NCBI GenBank assembly: GCA_910585965.1
Contig: CAJUHH010000018.1
Location: forward strand, 1-64,000
Origin: an uncultured Lachnospiraceae bacterium
GTDB lineage: Bacteria; Bacillota; Clostridia; Lachnospirales; Lachnospiraceae
Reading direction: 5' to 3'
DNA length: 64,000 bases
Below the pieces are notes generated by a model that ran no database searches, was not told where the DNA came from, and was given only the letters and a program-made list of their open reading frames with translations. The position numbers and the translations under genes were made by a program. Every line of letters begins with the position of its first letter. Within the stretch, counting starts at the first letter, position 1. Positions 36,047-45,328 of the stretch are shown here, one piece after another.

Positions 36047-37306
36047 CTACTCCTTCTGTAAGAAGGAGTTTCCCTCCGCTGCGGAAATCCCCGCCTGATA
36101 GCCGGTAGACCAGGCTATCTGCAGATTGAAACCTCCGGTCAGCGCATCCACGTCCATCACTTCGCCTGCAAAATACAGTCCCTCAATGATCCTGGATTCC
36201 ATCGTGGAGGGATTGATCTCTTTTACATGGATGCCGCCCCTTGTCACCACCGCTTCCTCATAGCCTCTCGTTCCCGTCACCGTCATCTCCATGTTTTTGA
36301 TCAGATGAACCAAACGGCTCCGCTCTTCTTTCGTAATCTCATGGACTTTCTTTTCCCCATCTATGCCGGACAACATAATCATAACCGGAATCAGCCTGGA
36401 AGGGAACAGTTTGCCAAGAGAATTCTTAAACTGCTTCTTTTTGTTTTCTTCAAAATCCCTTAAAAGTCTTTTATCCACTTGCTCCGGCGCAAGGGCCGGT
36501 TTCAGGTCCAGGCGAAGCACCGCCTTTTCACCTTTGCCTTTTTTTCCATAATAGCTGCTTGCACTTAAAACCAACGGCCCGCTTACCCCGAAATGAGTAA
36601 AAAGCATTTCCCCGAATCCTTCATATAGCGGTTTTTTCCCTTGCATAAAAAGAGAAACCTTTACATTTTTCAAAGAAAGCCCCTGCAAAGATTTGCACCA
36701 CTCTTCCTGTATCGTCAGCGGCACAAGGGAAGGAAATGTTTCTTTTATGGTATGTCCTTCCTCCGCCGCCATCCGATAGCCGTCCCCGTCGGATCCCGTC
36801 AGGGGATAAGACAGCCCGCCGGTAGCTAGGATGACCGCATCCCCATATTCCAGCTTTCCGTCCGCCAGTTCCACGCCTTTTATTTTTCCATCCTCTGCCA
36901 GAAGTCTTTTTACCTCCGCACGGAGCCGGATATCTGCCTTTCCTTTCCGCAGCCGTCTCTCCAGCGCCGCCGTTACGTCATACGCATGGTCGGAAACAGG
37001 GAATACTCTCCCTCCCCTCTCCACTTTCACCGGACATCCCCAGGTTTCAAACCATTCCATCGCCGCATGGTTGTCAAACCCGTAAAAAGAGCTGTAAAGA
37101 AACTTGGCATTGGTCATGACGTTCTGGAACAATATTTCCATATCACAGTCGTTGGTCAGGTTGCATCTTCCTTTTCCCGTAATAAACAACTTTTTCCCCA
37201 GTTTCTCATTTTTTTCAAAAAGAACCGCCCTGCCTCCTGCCTGCAGTACGGAAGCAGCTGCCATCATCCCCGCAGCTCCTCCCCCTATTACTATTATTTT
37301 TCTCAT
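36047..37306 (-). CDS. HI0933/YtfN-type FAD-dependent oxidoreductase
   Basis: A 419-residue flavoprotein of the HI0933/BaiN-like family (also annotated aminoacetone oxidase). Dinucleotide-binding motif IIVIGGGAAGMMAA at the N-terminus, followed by FEKNEKLGKKLFITGKGRCN, then ATGGLSYPLTGSDGDGY and the C-terminal TRGGIHVKEINPSTMES and GFNLQIAWSTG. The physiological substrate is not settled. The ATG at 37306 has GAGG 5 bases upstream; the longer frame has no ribosome site. It leads the cmk-ispH-rpsA cluster. Confidence 0.9.
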   Translation of the reverse strand: MRKIIVIGGGAAGMMAAASVLQAGGRAVLFEKNEKLGKKLFITGKGRCNLTNDCDMEILFQNVMTNAKFLYSSFYGFDNHAAMEWFETWGCPVKVERGGRVFPVSDHAYDVTAALERRLRKGKADIRLRAEVKRLLAEDGKIKGVELADGKLEYGDAVILATGGLSYPLTGSDGDGYRMAAEEGHTIKETFPSLVPLTIQEEWCKSLQGLSLKNVKVSLFMQGKKPLYEGFGEMLFTHFGVSGPLVLSASSYYGKKGKGEKAVLRLDLKPALAPEQVDKRLLRDFEENKKKQFKNSLGKLFPSRLIPVMIMLSGIDGEKKVHEITKEERSRLVHLIKNMEMTVTGTRGYEEAVVTRGGIHVKEINPSTMESRIIEGLYFAGEVMDVDALTGGFNLQIAWSTGYQAGISAAEGNSFLQKE

Positions 37307-37347
37307 TTTTCCTCGCTTCCAAACTTTTTCTGCCAAAAATACTTTTA

Positions 37348-38313
37348 TCAAAAGCCCGATTCACTGCCCGAAGCTTTCTCTTCGGTCCGAAGCGGATAAT
37401 TTAGCATCGGCTCCTCATCGATAAAATTAATCTCGTCGTTCAGGTAAACCTGGTAATTATTCCATGCCTGCTCCAGTTCTTCCAGATTATGTTTGACATC
37501 CTCAGGACGCTTTAAGCAGAGCGCCACTACCAGCGCATTGATCAGGCTTAAGGGAGCCACCAGCGAATCCACGATAGAAACCATATCGCTTCTGGCAAAA
37601 AGGTTGCAGGAAGAATACAAGTTCATCGGCGAATGCACGCTGTCCGTAATGGCAATCACTTTGGCGTTCCTGTCATTGGCAAATTCCATAGCTTTCAGCG
37701 TGCGCATGGAATACCTGGGGAAGCTGATCCCCACGATAGCATCCTTTTCGTTGATTCTAATCATCTGCTCAAACATTTCGCTGGTACTGGTCGTCCGCAG
37801 AAGCACCACGTTCCCTCTTATCATATTCAGATAAAAATGCAGGAAATCCGCCAGCGGCTCGCAGCTCCTGATTCCTACAATATACACAGTCTTAGCTTCC
37901 AGAATCGTATCCACAGCAATTTCAAAAGACGCGCTGTCCAGATGGCCGATGGTATCCCTGATTTTTTCTATATCCGCTTCCAGCACGGAGGTGACAATTT
38001 CCGACTGCGTGCTTCTTCCATACTTCACGCCGATTTTCTGAACCGAATTCAGCTTATCCTTCACCCATTCTTCCAAAGCCTTCTGGAACTCAGGATAACC
38101 GTCATAGCCAATGCCGGAGGCAAACCGCACTACCGTAGACTCGCTTACTTTCACGGTCTCGCCGAGTTTGGCCGCCGTCATAAATACCGCCTGTTCATAA
38201 TGGTCGGTAATATAAGCCGCAATCGCCTTATGGCTCTTGCTCATTTTGGGATATCGGCCGCTGATCTTTGAAATAATATCGATATCTTCTTCCTTCCTCG
38301 TATCTTTTTCCAT
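37348..38313 (-). CDS. MurR/RpiR-family transcriptional regulator
   Basis: A 321-residue regulator with an N-terminal RpiR helix-turn-helix (residues about 20-90, including KLGETVKVSESTVVRFASG) and a C-terminal SIS domain that binds a phospho-sugar (VYIVGIRSCEPLADF, VGISFPRYSMRTL). The regulated genes are unknown. It lies between the decarboxylase cluster terminator and the flavoprotein gene, with no sugar genes nearby. The ATG at 38313 has GAGG 9 bases upstream. Confidence 0.9.
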   Translation of the reverse strand: MEKDTRKEEDIDIISKISGRYPKMSKSHKAIAAYITDHYEQAVFMTAAKLGETVKVSESTVVRFASGIGYDGYPEFQKALEEWVKDKLNSVQKIGVKYGRSTQSEIVTSVLEADIEKIRDTIGHLDSASFEIAVDTILEAKTVYIVGIRSCEPLADFLHFYLNMIRGNVVLLRTTSTSEMFEQMIRINEKDAIVGISFPRYSMRTLKAMEFANDRNAKVIAITDSVHSPMNLYSSCNLFARSDMVSIVDSLVAPLSLINALVVALCLKRPEDVKHNLEELEQAWNNYQVYLNDEINFIDEEPMLNYPLRTEEKASGSESGF

Positions 38314-38332
38314 CCTGTGTATCCTCATTTTT

Positions 38333-38363
38333 GAAAAAGGAGCTGGCCCGGCGGCCAACTCCT
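38333..38363 (-). terminator. Intrinsic terminator of the decarboxylase operon
   Basis: On the minus strand GGAGTTGGCC pairs with GGCCAGCTCC around a GCCG loop, followed by TTTTTC, 14 bases past the oadA stop. Confidence 0.85.
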
Positions 38364-38376
38364 GATAAAATCCTTC

Positions 38377-39804
38377 TTAAACCGGATAAGCCCCATTTTT
38401 CGTATCCGCTTGGGTCATATCCACTTTTTCCTGCTGTGCCTGGCGGTATTTGAAGAAATCGGTAGCTACCTGCGGGAACAACGCATAGGACAATACGTCC
38501 TCGTCCTGCTGCTTCCATTCCTTCATTTCTGCTTCCAGCTTATCCATCTCGTTTTCGATCAGATCCGCCGGACGGCAGGTGATCCTCTTCTCGCCCGGAA
38601 TAACCTTATCGATGATTTCCTGGTTCATCGGCTTGATCGTCTGCCCGTATTCACCGCGCAAAACCGCCTTTGTCTCCTTCGTCGCCATCTTATAGCGCTC
38701 GCCCAGCAATACATTAAATACAGCCTGCGTGCCGACGATCTGGGATGAAGGCGTAACGAGCGGGGGTTCGCCGAGATCCTTCCTTACTGCCGGGATCTCT
38801 CTCAGCACATCATAATATTTGTCTTCCGCGTTCTGCTCTTTCAGCTGGCTTACCATGTTGGAAAGCATGCCGCCCGGTACCTGGTAGAGCAGAGTCTTGA
38901 TATCCACGCCCATCACCTTCGGATTCAGAAGGCCGCTTGCCAGACATTCATCCCTATAAGGCCTGAAGTAATCCGCGATTTCCGCAAGCACGTTCTGGTC
39001 ATAGCCAGTATCATAAGGAGTCCCCTTAAAGGTTTCTACCATAACTTCCGTCGCCGGCTGGGAAGTACCCAGGGCAAACGGCGAGATCGCACAGTCGATC
39101 ACATCCACGCCCGCTTCCACTGCCTTCAGATAGGTCATGCTGGCTACGCCGGAAGTATAATGCGTATGGAGCTGGATCGGCAGCTTCGTCGCGCTCTTCA
39201 TGGCGGAAATCATTTCCGTCGCCTTATAAGGAACGAGAAGTCCTGCCATATCTTTGATACAGATGGAATCCGCGCCCATCTCTTCAATCTTCTTCGCCAT
39301 GTCCACCCAATACTCCAAAGTATAGGCATCCCCAAGCGTATAAGACAATGCTACCTGGGCATGGCCCCTGCCTTCCCTCTGTTTTACCGTATTGGTCGCA
39401 TTCACTGCTTCCTGCAGATTACGCAGGTCGTTCAAGCAGTCGAAGATTCGGATAATATCGATGCCGTTGGCAATGGATTTTTCTACGAAATAATCCACCA
39501 CGTCATCCGCATAAGGACGGTATCCAAGGATATTCTGTCCCCTGAAAAGCATCTGCAATTTTGTATTTTTAAAACCGTCCCTTAACTTTCTCAATCTTTC
39601 CCAGGGATCTTCCTTCAGGAAACGGAGAGAAGCGTCAAAAGTAGCCCCGCCCCAGCACTCTACCGCATGATAACCCACTTTATCCATTTTCTCAATGATC
39701 GGAAGCATCTTTTCGGTAGGCATCCTCGTTGCGATCAGTGACTGATGCGCATCGCGGAGAACGGTTTCCATAATTCCAATCGGTTTTTTCACCTGTTCTG
39801 ACAT
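38377..39804 (-). CDS. oadA: Oxaloacetate decarboxylase alpha-type carboxyltransferase (5S)
   Basis: A 475-residue TIM-barrel carboxyltransferase that moves CO2 between oxaloacetate/pyruvate and biotin. Metal and catalytic residues are Asp18 in LRDAHQS, Lys184 in CIKDMAG (expected carbamylated) and His213/His215 in QLHTHYTSG. It lacks the fused C-terminal biotin domain; the carrier is the separate 124-residue protein in the operon. AAGGAGG precedes the ATG. With OadB and OadG it can form a Na+-pumping decarboxylase. Confidence 0.93.
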   Translation of the reverse strand: MSEQVKKPIGIMETVLRDAHQSLIATRMPTEKMLPIIEKMDKVGYHAVECWGGATFDASLRFLKEDPWERLRKLRDGFKNTKLQMLFRGQNILGYRPYADDVVDYFVEKSIANGIDIIRIFDCLNDLRNLQEAVNATNTVKQREGRGHAQVALSYTLGDAYTLEYWVDMAKKIEEMGADSICIKDMAGLLVPYKATEMISAMKSATKLPIQLHTHYTSGVASMTYLKAVEAGVDVIDCAISPFALGTSQPATEVMVETFKGTPYDTGYDQNVLAEIADYFRPYRDECLASGLLNPKVMGVDIKTLLYQVPGGMLSNMVSQLKEQNAEDKYYDVLREIPAVRKDLGEPPLVTPSSQIVGTQAVFNVLLGERYKMATKETKAVLRGEYGQTIKPMNQEIIDKVIPGEKRITCRPADLIENEMDKLEAEMKEWKQQDEDVLSYALFPQVATDFFKYRQAQQEKVDMTQADTKNGAYPV

Positions 39805-39844
39805 TTTCTATTCCTCCTTAACAATCCGGCTTTAAGCCATTCCA

Positions 39845-41002
39845 TTAAAATACTCCAAATACCGCCATGAAAGTTCCGGCCGCCACTGCCGTACCGATAA
39901 CCCCGGCTACGTTAGGCCCCATCGCATGCATAAGCAGGAAGTTGGTCGGATCTGCTTCCGCTCCTACCTTCTGGGACACCCTGGCTGCCATAGGAACTGC
40001 GGATACGCCCGCAGAACCGATCAGAGGGTTTACCTTTCCATGGGTAAAGATGCACATCAATTTACCAAACAATACGCCCGCCGCCGTACCGAATGCAAAC
40101 GCGATCAGTCCGAGCGCGACGATTTTCAGCGTATCCAGATTCAGGAACGCTTCCGCGCTGGTAGTAGCGCCTACGGAAGTGCCGAGCAGGATGACTACGA
40201 TGTACATAAGAGCGTTAGATGCCGTATCCGTCAGCTGTCTTACCACGCCGGATTCCCTGAAGAGATTACCGAGCATCAGCATACCTACGAGGGGCGCTGT
40301 GGTAGGAAGGATCAGACATACAACGATCGTTACGATGATAGGGAACAAGATCTTCTCCAGCTTGGAAACCGGACGAAGCTGCGCCATCTTGATCTTTCTT
40401 TCTTTTTCCGTTGTCAGCAGTTTCATAATCGGCGGCTGGATGATCGGCACCAGCGACATATAAGAATACGCCGCTACCGCTATCGGTCCGAGAAGGGCCG
40501 TCTGTCCCAGTTTTCCTGCAAGGAAAATGGAAGTCGGGCCGTCCGCGCCTCCGATGATGGAGATTGCTGCCGCCGCCTTATCATTAAATCCAAGGCCGAT
40601 TGCTCCGAAGTATGCGGCAAAAATACCGAACTGCGCCGCCGCGCCGAGCAGAAAGCTCTTAGGGTTGGCAATCAAAGGGCCGAAGTCCGTCATCGCGCCG
40701 ACTCCCATAAAGATAAGAGAAGGCAGGATCGCCCATTCGTCTAAGAGATAGAAATAATAAAGCAAGCCGCCCGCCCCGTTTGCTGAATCCTCGATACTCA
40801 TCATAATATCGGGATAGATATTCACGAGCAGCATGCCAAATGCTATCGGCGTTAATAACAATGGCTCAAAGCCCTTTGCGATAGCAAGGTATAGAAATCC
40901 GCAAGCTACTGCAATCATCAGGTAATTTCCCCATGTAAGGTTGAAAAAGGCCGTCTGATGCACTAGGTTGTCTAATGTATTTGCTATATAACTGAAATCC
41001 AT
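39845..41002 (-). CDS. oadB: Na+-pumping decarboxylase beta subunit
   Basis: A 385-residue integral membrane protein of the OadB/GcdB/MmdB family with about nine helices. It decarboxylates carboxybiotin and exports Na+. Family signatures include SLIFMGVGAMTDFGPLIANP and AISIIGGADGPTSIFLAGKL, which carry the conserved Asp residues, and FGKLMCIFTHGKVNPLIGSA. AGGAGG lies 8 bases before the ATG. The name oadB is by family; specificity depends on the carboxyltransferase used. Confidence 0.94.
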   Translation of the reverse strand: MDFSYIANTLDNLVHQTAFFNLTWGNYLMIAVACGFLYLAIAKGFEPLLLTPIAFGMLLVNIYPDIMMSIEDSANGAGGLLYYFYLLDEWAILPSLIFMGVGAMTDFGPLIANPKSFLLGAAAQFGIFAAYFGAIGLGFNDKAAAAISIIGGADGPTSIFLAGKLGQTALLGPIAVAAYSYMSLVPIIQPPIMKLLTTEKERKIKMAQLRPVSKLEKILFPIIVTIVVCLILPTTAPLVGMLMLGNLFRESGVVRQLTDTASNALMYIVVILLGTSVGATTSAEAFLNLDTLKIVALGLIAFAFGTAAGVLFGKLMCIFTHGKVNPLIGSAGVSAVPMAARVSQKVGAEADPTNFLLMHAMGPNVAGVIGTAVAAGTFMAVFGVF

Positions 41003-41088
41003 TACTTTGACCTCCTGTTTTGATTCACGATCTGCAAACGCGTATCAAATACGGATATGTTATGCCGTATTTGCCCGCGTCCCCGTCT

Positions 41089-41463
41089 TTAGTTTAAAGT
41101 TGCGAGCAATGCACCCGCCTCTACGGGATCGCCAACGGATACGTCAACGCTTGCCACTGTGCCGTCCTGAGGCGCCACAACCGGGATTTCCATTTTCATA
41201 GCCTCAAGCACAACTACGGTATCGCCTGCCTTTATTGTCTGTCCGACTTTTGCCTCCACTGCAAATACTTTGCCGGCTGCGCCCGCCTCTACTCTTACGC
41301 TTCCTGCCGCGCCGCCCGCTGCAGGTTTTGCCGCTGCCTTGGGAGCTGCTTTCGGCGCTGCCTTGGGAGCTGCGGGAGCCGCTGCCGGAGCGCCTGCGGA
41401 TGCGCCTTCTTCTACTACTACATCATATACGTTTCCATTTACGGTAATGGTATAATTTTTCAT
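41089..41463 (-). CDS. Biotin carboxyl carrier protein
   Basis: A 124-residue biotinyl protein. A short N-terminal strand part, an Ala/Pro/Lys-rich flexible linker (residues 21-52) and a lipoyl/biotinyl domain with Lys90 in VLEAMKMEI as the biotin site. It carries CO2 from the carboxyltransferases to OadB. AGGAGG lies upstream. It corresponds to MmdC/GcdC in related pumps. Confidence 0.94.
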   Translation of the reverse strand: MKNYTITVNGNVYDVVVEEGASAGAPAAAPAAPKAAPKAAPKAAAKPAAGGAAGSVRVEAGAAGKVFAVEAKVGQTIKAGDTVVVLEAMKMEIPVVAPQDGTVASVDVSVGDPVEAGALLATLN

Positions 41464-41520
41464 TTCTTATTCCTCCTGTTATCACCTTACAACTTACAAC
41501 TCACAACTTATCAACTTAGA

Positions 41521-42258
41521 TTAAAACATTCTTCTTTTTCTGATCGATCTGACTACAAAGCCGTCCGTGGAAGACGCGCCTTCGCTCGCCGCGATTGCCG
41601 CCGCAATAACAGCCACCAGTTCCAGGTCGTCCGTTTCGTCTTCCCCTGCCGCCGGAACAGCAGCCGGAGCCGCCGCCGGAACGGGTTTTGCCGCTTCCTG
41701 TTTCGGCTTCTTTGTAAATGCCGCCTGGATCTTAGGGATAAAGGTAAAGCATGAAATAATCAGGCTGATAAGAATCAGCACGATAAATACCGTTCCCATG
41801 CCGAGCAGCGTATTCATGAATGCCTTTGCCATTAATTCTTTAAATGAATAGATCACGTTTGTGGACATGCTGGTCAGCCTGTATTCATCATCAAAAATCA
41901 TTTCGATATTTGCATCATGGCTTGTGCCGTCCACCTTCAGATTGACGATGATCCCGTCGTCATTGATTTCTGCGCTTCTTTCCACAATATCAACATAATC
42001 ACCCATATCGGCCTGAGCGCTTTCCCAGCTGGCAAATGCCGCTGCCAAAACCGGATCCGCCTTTGCATACTGCGCTTTGTCCGCCTCATATGCGCCGGAG
42101 CAAAGTTCCCTGACGCTCAGGAAAAACCCTTCGCCATTGTAGATTGCCTCTTCTTCCGACATCTCCATCCATGCGGCCGCATCCTTCTGCTCGTCCCCGC
42201 ATGCGCTCGCTCCCAGGATACAGGTAATCATACCTAATACTAATAACCATTTTTTCAT
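41521..42258 (-). CDS. oadG: OadG-like gamma subunit with extracytoplasmic lipoprotein region
   Basis: A 245-residue protein in two parts. Residues 1-18 are a lipoprotein signal (LGASAC), followed by about 110 residues outside the membrane with a DUF3887-like look. A single helix near residue 140-162 and a Pro/Ala-rich linker then lead to the OadG-type C-terminus (ELVAVIAAAIAASEG). OadG holds the decarboxylase together. The lipoprotein front end is an addition to the plain gamma subunit (about 80-130 residues). The ATG at 42258 is preferred; 42270 is possible. Confidence 0.85.
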   Translation of the reverse strand: MKKWLLVLGMITCILGASACGDEQKDAAAWMEMSEEEAIYNGEGFFLSVRELCSGAYEADKAQYAKADPVLAAAFASWESAQADMGDYVDIVERSAEINDDGIIVNLKVDGTSHDANIEMIFDDEYRLTSMSTNVIYSFKELMAKAFMNTLLGMGTVFIVLILISLIISCFTFIPKIQAAFTKKPKQEAAKPVPAAAPAAVPAAGEDETDDLELVAVIAAAIAASEGASSTDGFVVRSIRKRRMF

Positions 42259-42275
42259 ATTAAGTATCATCCTTT

Positions 42276-43706
42276 CTATACGGTGCCGTGTTTTTTTGCC
42301 GGGCGGTCTTCCTGTTTGGTATATAACATTTCAAATGCGCCGATCACATATTTCCTCGTATCTTCCGGCGACACGATCTGATCCACATATCCTCTTCTTG
42401 CCGCGCTTTCCGCACTCGTCTGAAGACGCGCATATTCTTTCGCACAGGCATCGATCGCTTCGGAACCTTGTCCATCGCAGATAATCTTCGCAGCAAGCTT
42501 CGCATCCATCGTTCCGATCTCCGCATCCGGCCATGCCATCGTAATATCCGCGCCGATCGCCTTGGAATTCATCGCCACATAAGCGCTGCCATATGCCTTG
42601 CGCGTAATTACATTCACCTTCGGAACCGTAGCATTCGCGAAAGCGTATGTAAGGCGCGCAACTGCCTTAGCCATCCTTTTTTCCGAACATTTTGCGGAAG
42701 CGAATCCTTTGACATTCGTCAACGATAACACCGGAATTTCAAAAGCATCGCAGAACGCGATGAAGTCCGCCGCCTTTTCGCATCCCCTCACCGACAATAC
42801 CTCGTCAAACTTATCCGTAACCGTTCCCTCTTCGCCGTAAACTTCCGTACGGTTCGCCACAGCGCCTACCGTAGCCCCGTTCAGCTTGATAAAGCCTGTC
42901 ACCATATCTTTTGCATAATTTCTCTTCGTCTCAAAAAATATACCGTTGTCAGAAATCTGGGAGAGCGCAATTGAAGTATCTCCCGCGCAGTTTTCCAGCC
43001 CTTCGCATAATCTGTTCAAATCATCCGCGCATTCATCGAATGCCGTATTATCTTCATTATTTGCAGGAAGCATGGAAACCAGCTCCCTGATCTGTGCGAG
43101 TATATCCGCTTCGGATGCCGTCACGTCTACAATGCCGGCCTCTTCGCTCTGGAATGCCGCAGAAGAAGTATCGCATCTGGAAATCTCATTGCCATCGATC
43201 GCATTCGGGGCATTGACAAATAATTTCGCCGTCTTTTCCTCCATGAACGTGAAATCCGTCAATGTCGGGACAACGGCAAGGCCGCCGCCGCAGGTCCCGA
43301 AAATCGCCGTAATCTGGGGAACCACTCCCGACGCATCCACCTGCTTCTTATAAATCTCGCCAAAACCATTCAATGCATCCGTCGCTTCCTGCAGCCTTAA
43401 GCCGGCAGAATCGATCAGCCCGATCACCGGTGCGCCCATCTTCATTGCCAAATCATAAAGACCGGCAATTTTCTTCGCATGCATTTCACCGATGGTTCCA
43501 TTCAATACAGACGCATCCTGGCTGTAAACATACACAAGATTGCCGTCGATCACTCCGTAGCCGGTAATAACGCCGTCCGAAGGAGTCTCTGTCTGCTTCA
43601 GATTGAAATCAGTCGCCCTTGCCGTAACAAGCGCCCCTATTTCAACGAAACTGTTTTCATCGAGTAAAGCATTGATTCTTTGACTCGCTTGTGAAGTAGT
43701 ACTCAT
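42276..43706 (-). CDS. mmdA: Acyl-CoA carboxyltransferase, MmdA-like (12S)
   Basis: A 476-residue crotonase-fold carboxyltransferase of the methylmalonyl-/propionyl-CoA family. Biotin- and CoA-side signatures include YVYSQDASVLNGTIGEMHAKK, GLIDSAGLRLQEATDAL, GTCGGGLAVVPT and the C-terminal half VRGCEKAADFIAFCDAFEIP. It leads the operon mmdA-oadG-bccP-oadB-oadA. In other bacteria this subunit decarboxylates (methyl)malonyl-CoA into the same pump. The acyl-CoA used here cannot be read from the sequence. The upstream 208 bases are gene-free and contain a CGGCAT/ATGCCG dyad. Confidence 0.88.
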   Translation of the reverse strand: MSTTSQASQRINALLDENSFVEIGALVTARATDFNLKQTETPSDGVITGYGVIDGNLVYVYSQDASVLNGTIGEMHAKKIAGLYDLAMKMGAPVIGLIDSAGLRLQEATDALNGFGEIYKKQVDASGVVPQITAIFGTCGGGLAVVPTLTDFTFMEEKTAKLFVNAPNAIDGNEISRCDTSSAAFQSEEAGIVDVTASEADILAQIRELVSMLPANNEDNTAFDECADDLNRLCEGLENCAGDTSIALSQISDNGIFFETKRNYAKDMVTGFIKLNGATVGAVANRTEVYGEEGTVTDKFDEVLSVRGCEKAADFIAFCDAFEIPVLSLTNVKGFASAKCSEKRMAKAVARLTYAFANATVPKVNVITRKAYGSAYVAMNSKAIGADITMAWPDAEIGTMDAKLAAKIICDGQGSEAIDACAKEYARLQTSAESAARRGYVDQIVSPEDTRKYVIGAFEMLYTKQEDRPAKKHGTV

Positions 43707-43914
43707 TTTTTCAGCCCTCCATTTTATATTAAATAAATAAAAACTATTTAACGGGGAACATACCGCATCTTCGGCATGAATGCCGCACGCGGAATCTTAA
43801 TGCCCAAACTTCCCCATGATTCACGGTAGTAGTATATCATAAAAGCGAGAAATAGCATAGAATTATTTTTACTTTTTAACACAATTTTTACCCCTGTCTT
43901 TGTAACCCCCCGTT

Positions 43915-45231
43915 TTACAGCGCATACAAGCTCCATATGTATCCAATGGTCCACCGAAAATCCATCCGCTCCACATCCTGGTCCGCCACAATCGAATATT
44001 CCCCGATCAAATCCCCGTCCAGATAATATTTTACGCTGCCCACCTCGCTCCCGCTCTCCACCGGCGCTGTCAGCGCCTTTGGCAGCTGGATTTTCTTCTC
44101 CACAGCCTCCCCTTCCTTTAAAAGAACCCGCAGCTCCTGCTCCGGCTCTTTCATGGAAATCTTCACGTAAGCCTCATCGTAGGGACGGCCGGACCCCGGC
44201 ACGCCGCCTTCCACCGGAAGGGGTTCCAGTTTTGTCTGCTCATAAACATCCCTGTACTCATAATTTTCCAGCCCGTACCCCATCAGTTTCCTCGTGTCGC
44301 TCCATTTATAATTCTTATTGTTCGGCCAGCCGCATGCCAGAAGAGCCACCACAAAAGTTTTCCCGTCCCTCCGCAGCGCCCCTACATAACAGTAACCGGC
44401 ATTATTGGTAAACCCTGTTTTGCCGGACAGCGCGCCGTCCATCATGGAAAGAAAGGCATTATGGTTATTGCAGGAATAACTGCCCCTTCCCTCCCCGTCA
44501 GAAAAGAAATGGCTCTGCGTCCTTGTAATTTCCAGGAATTCCTCTTTTTTCTCCGACTCCTCGATACAATATTTCATGATGCGCGCTAGATCCTTCGCCG
44601 TCGTGGAATGCACTTTCCGTTTGCCCTCCTTGTCTGTAGCGGAAGCATCCAAGCCGTTCGGAGTAATAAAGCATGTATCGAAGCATCCGATATCCCTCGC
44701 CTTCTGGTTCATCATCGCCGCAAAGCCCTCCACGCTTCCCCCGATATGTTCCGCAATCGCCACCGCCGCATCATTATGCGATTCCAGCATGAGGGAATAC
44801 AGCAGATCCTCCAGCCGAAACTGCTGCCCTTCCCGCATGCCAAGATGCACCTTCGGCTGCCCCGCCGCATAAGCGGATACCGTCACCATATCCTCCATAT
44901 TGCCGTTTTCCAGCGCCAGTATGCATGTCATAATCTTCGTGGTGCTCGCCATGGGCATTGGTTCGTTTTCATTTTTCCCAAATAAAACACGCCCGGAATC
45001 CGCATCCATCAGGACTGCCGAACGGGCGTATAACTGTATGTTTGTACTATTTTCTTCCTTTTCCTCCTCCCGGCCCGCCAAAAGATATCCGGCCGCCGGA
45101 ACGGTTACTTCCGCCGACATTTTTTCTTCCGGCCTCTTCCCCTCCGCCGTCAGAATCTGTCCTGCCATAAATAAAATAATTAATACCAGCGCTGCTGTAC
45201 GTTTTCCATCTCTTTTCTTTTTCTCTTTCAT
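43915..45231 (-). CDS. D-alanyl-D-alanine carboxypeptidase (DacF-like)
   Basis: A 438-residue exported penicillin-binding protein that trims D-Ala from pentapeptide stems. Signal anchor at residues 11-28; catalytic S96-T-T-K99 in MASTTKIM, a SHNDAAVA segment as the SxN motif, and KTGFTNNAG as the KTG motif. A C-terminal beta region follows. The ATG at 45231 has only a weak upstream site. It follows scpB by about 100 bases and may share the scpAB mRNA, an arrangement common in Firmicutes. Confidence 0.9.
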   Translation of the reverse strand: MKEKKKRDGKRTAALVLIILFMAGQILTAEGKRPEEKMSAEVTVPAAGYLLAGREEEKEENSTNIQLYARSAVLMDADSGRVLFGKNENEPMPMASTTKIMTCILALENGNMEDMVTVSAYAAGQPKVHLGMREGQQFRLEDLLYSLMLESHNDAAVAIAEHIGGSVEGFAAMMNQKARDIGCFDTCFITPNGLDASATDKEGKRKVHSTTAKDLARIMKYCIEESEKKEEFLEITRTQSHFFSDGEGRGSYSCNNHNAFLSMMDGALSGKTGFTNNAGYCYVGALRRDGKTFVVALLACGWPNNKNYKWSDTRKLMGYGLENYEYRDVYEQTKLEPLPVEGGVPGSGRPYDEAYVKISMKEPEQELRVLLKEGEAVEKKIQLPKALTAPVESGSEVGSVKYYLDGDLIGEYSIVADQDVERMDFRWTIGYIWSLYAL

Positions 45232-45328
45232 CCCATGTCCCAATTTCTCTTTATCAACTAAAATATATGCTCCTGAAAAGAAAAATAGTCATCCGGCTTA
45301 ACGATTTTGCAGCATCAGATAACAGCCC

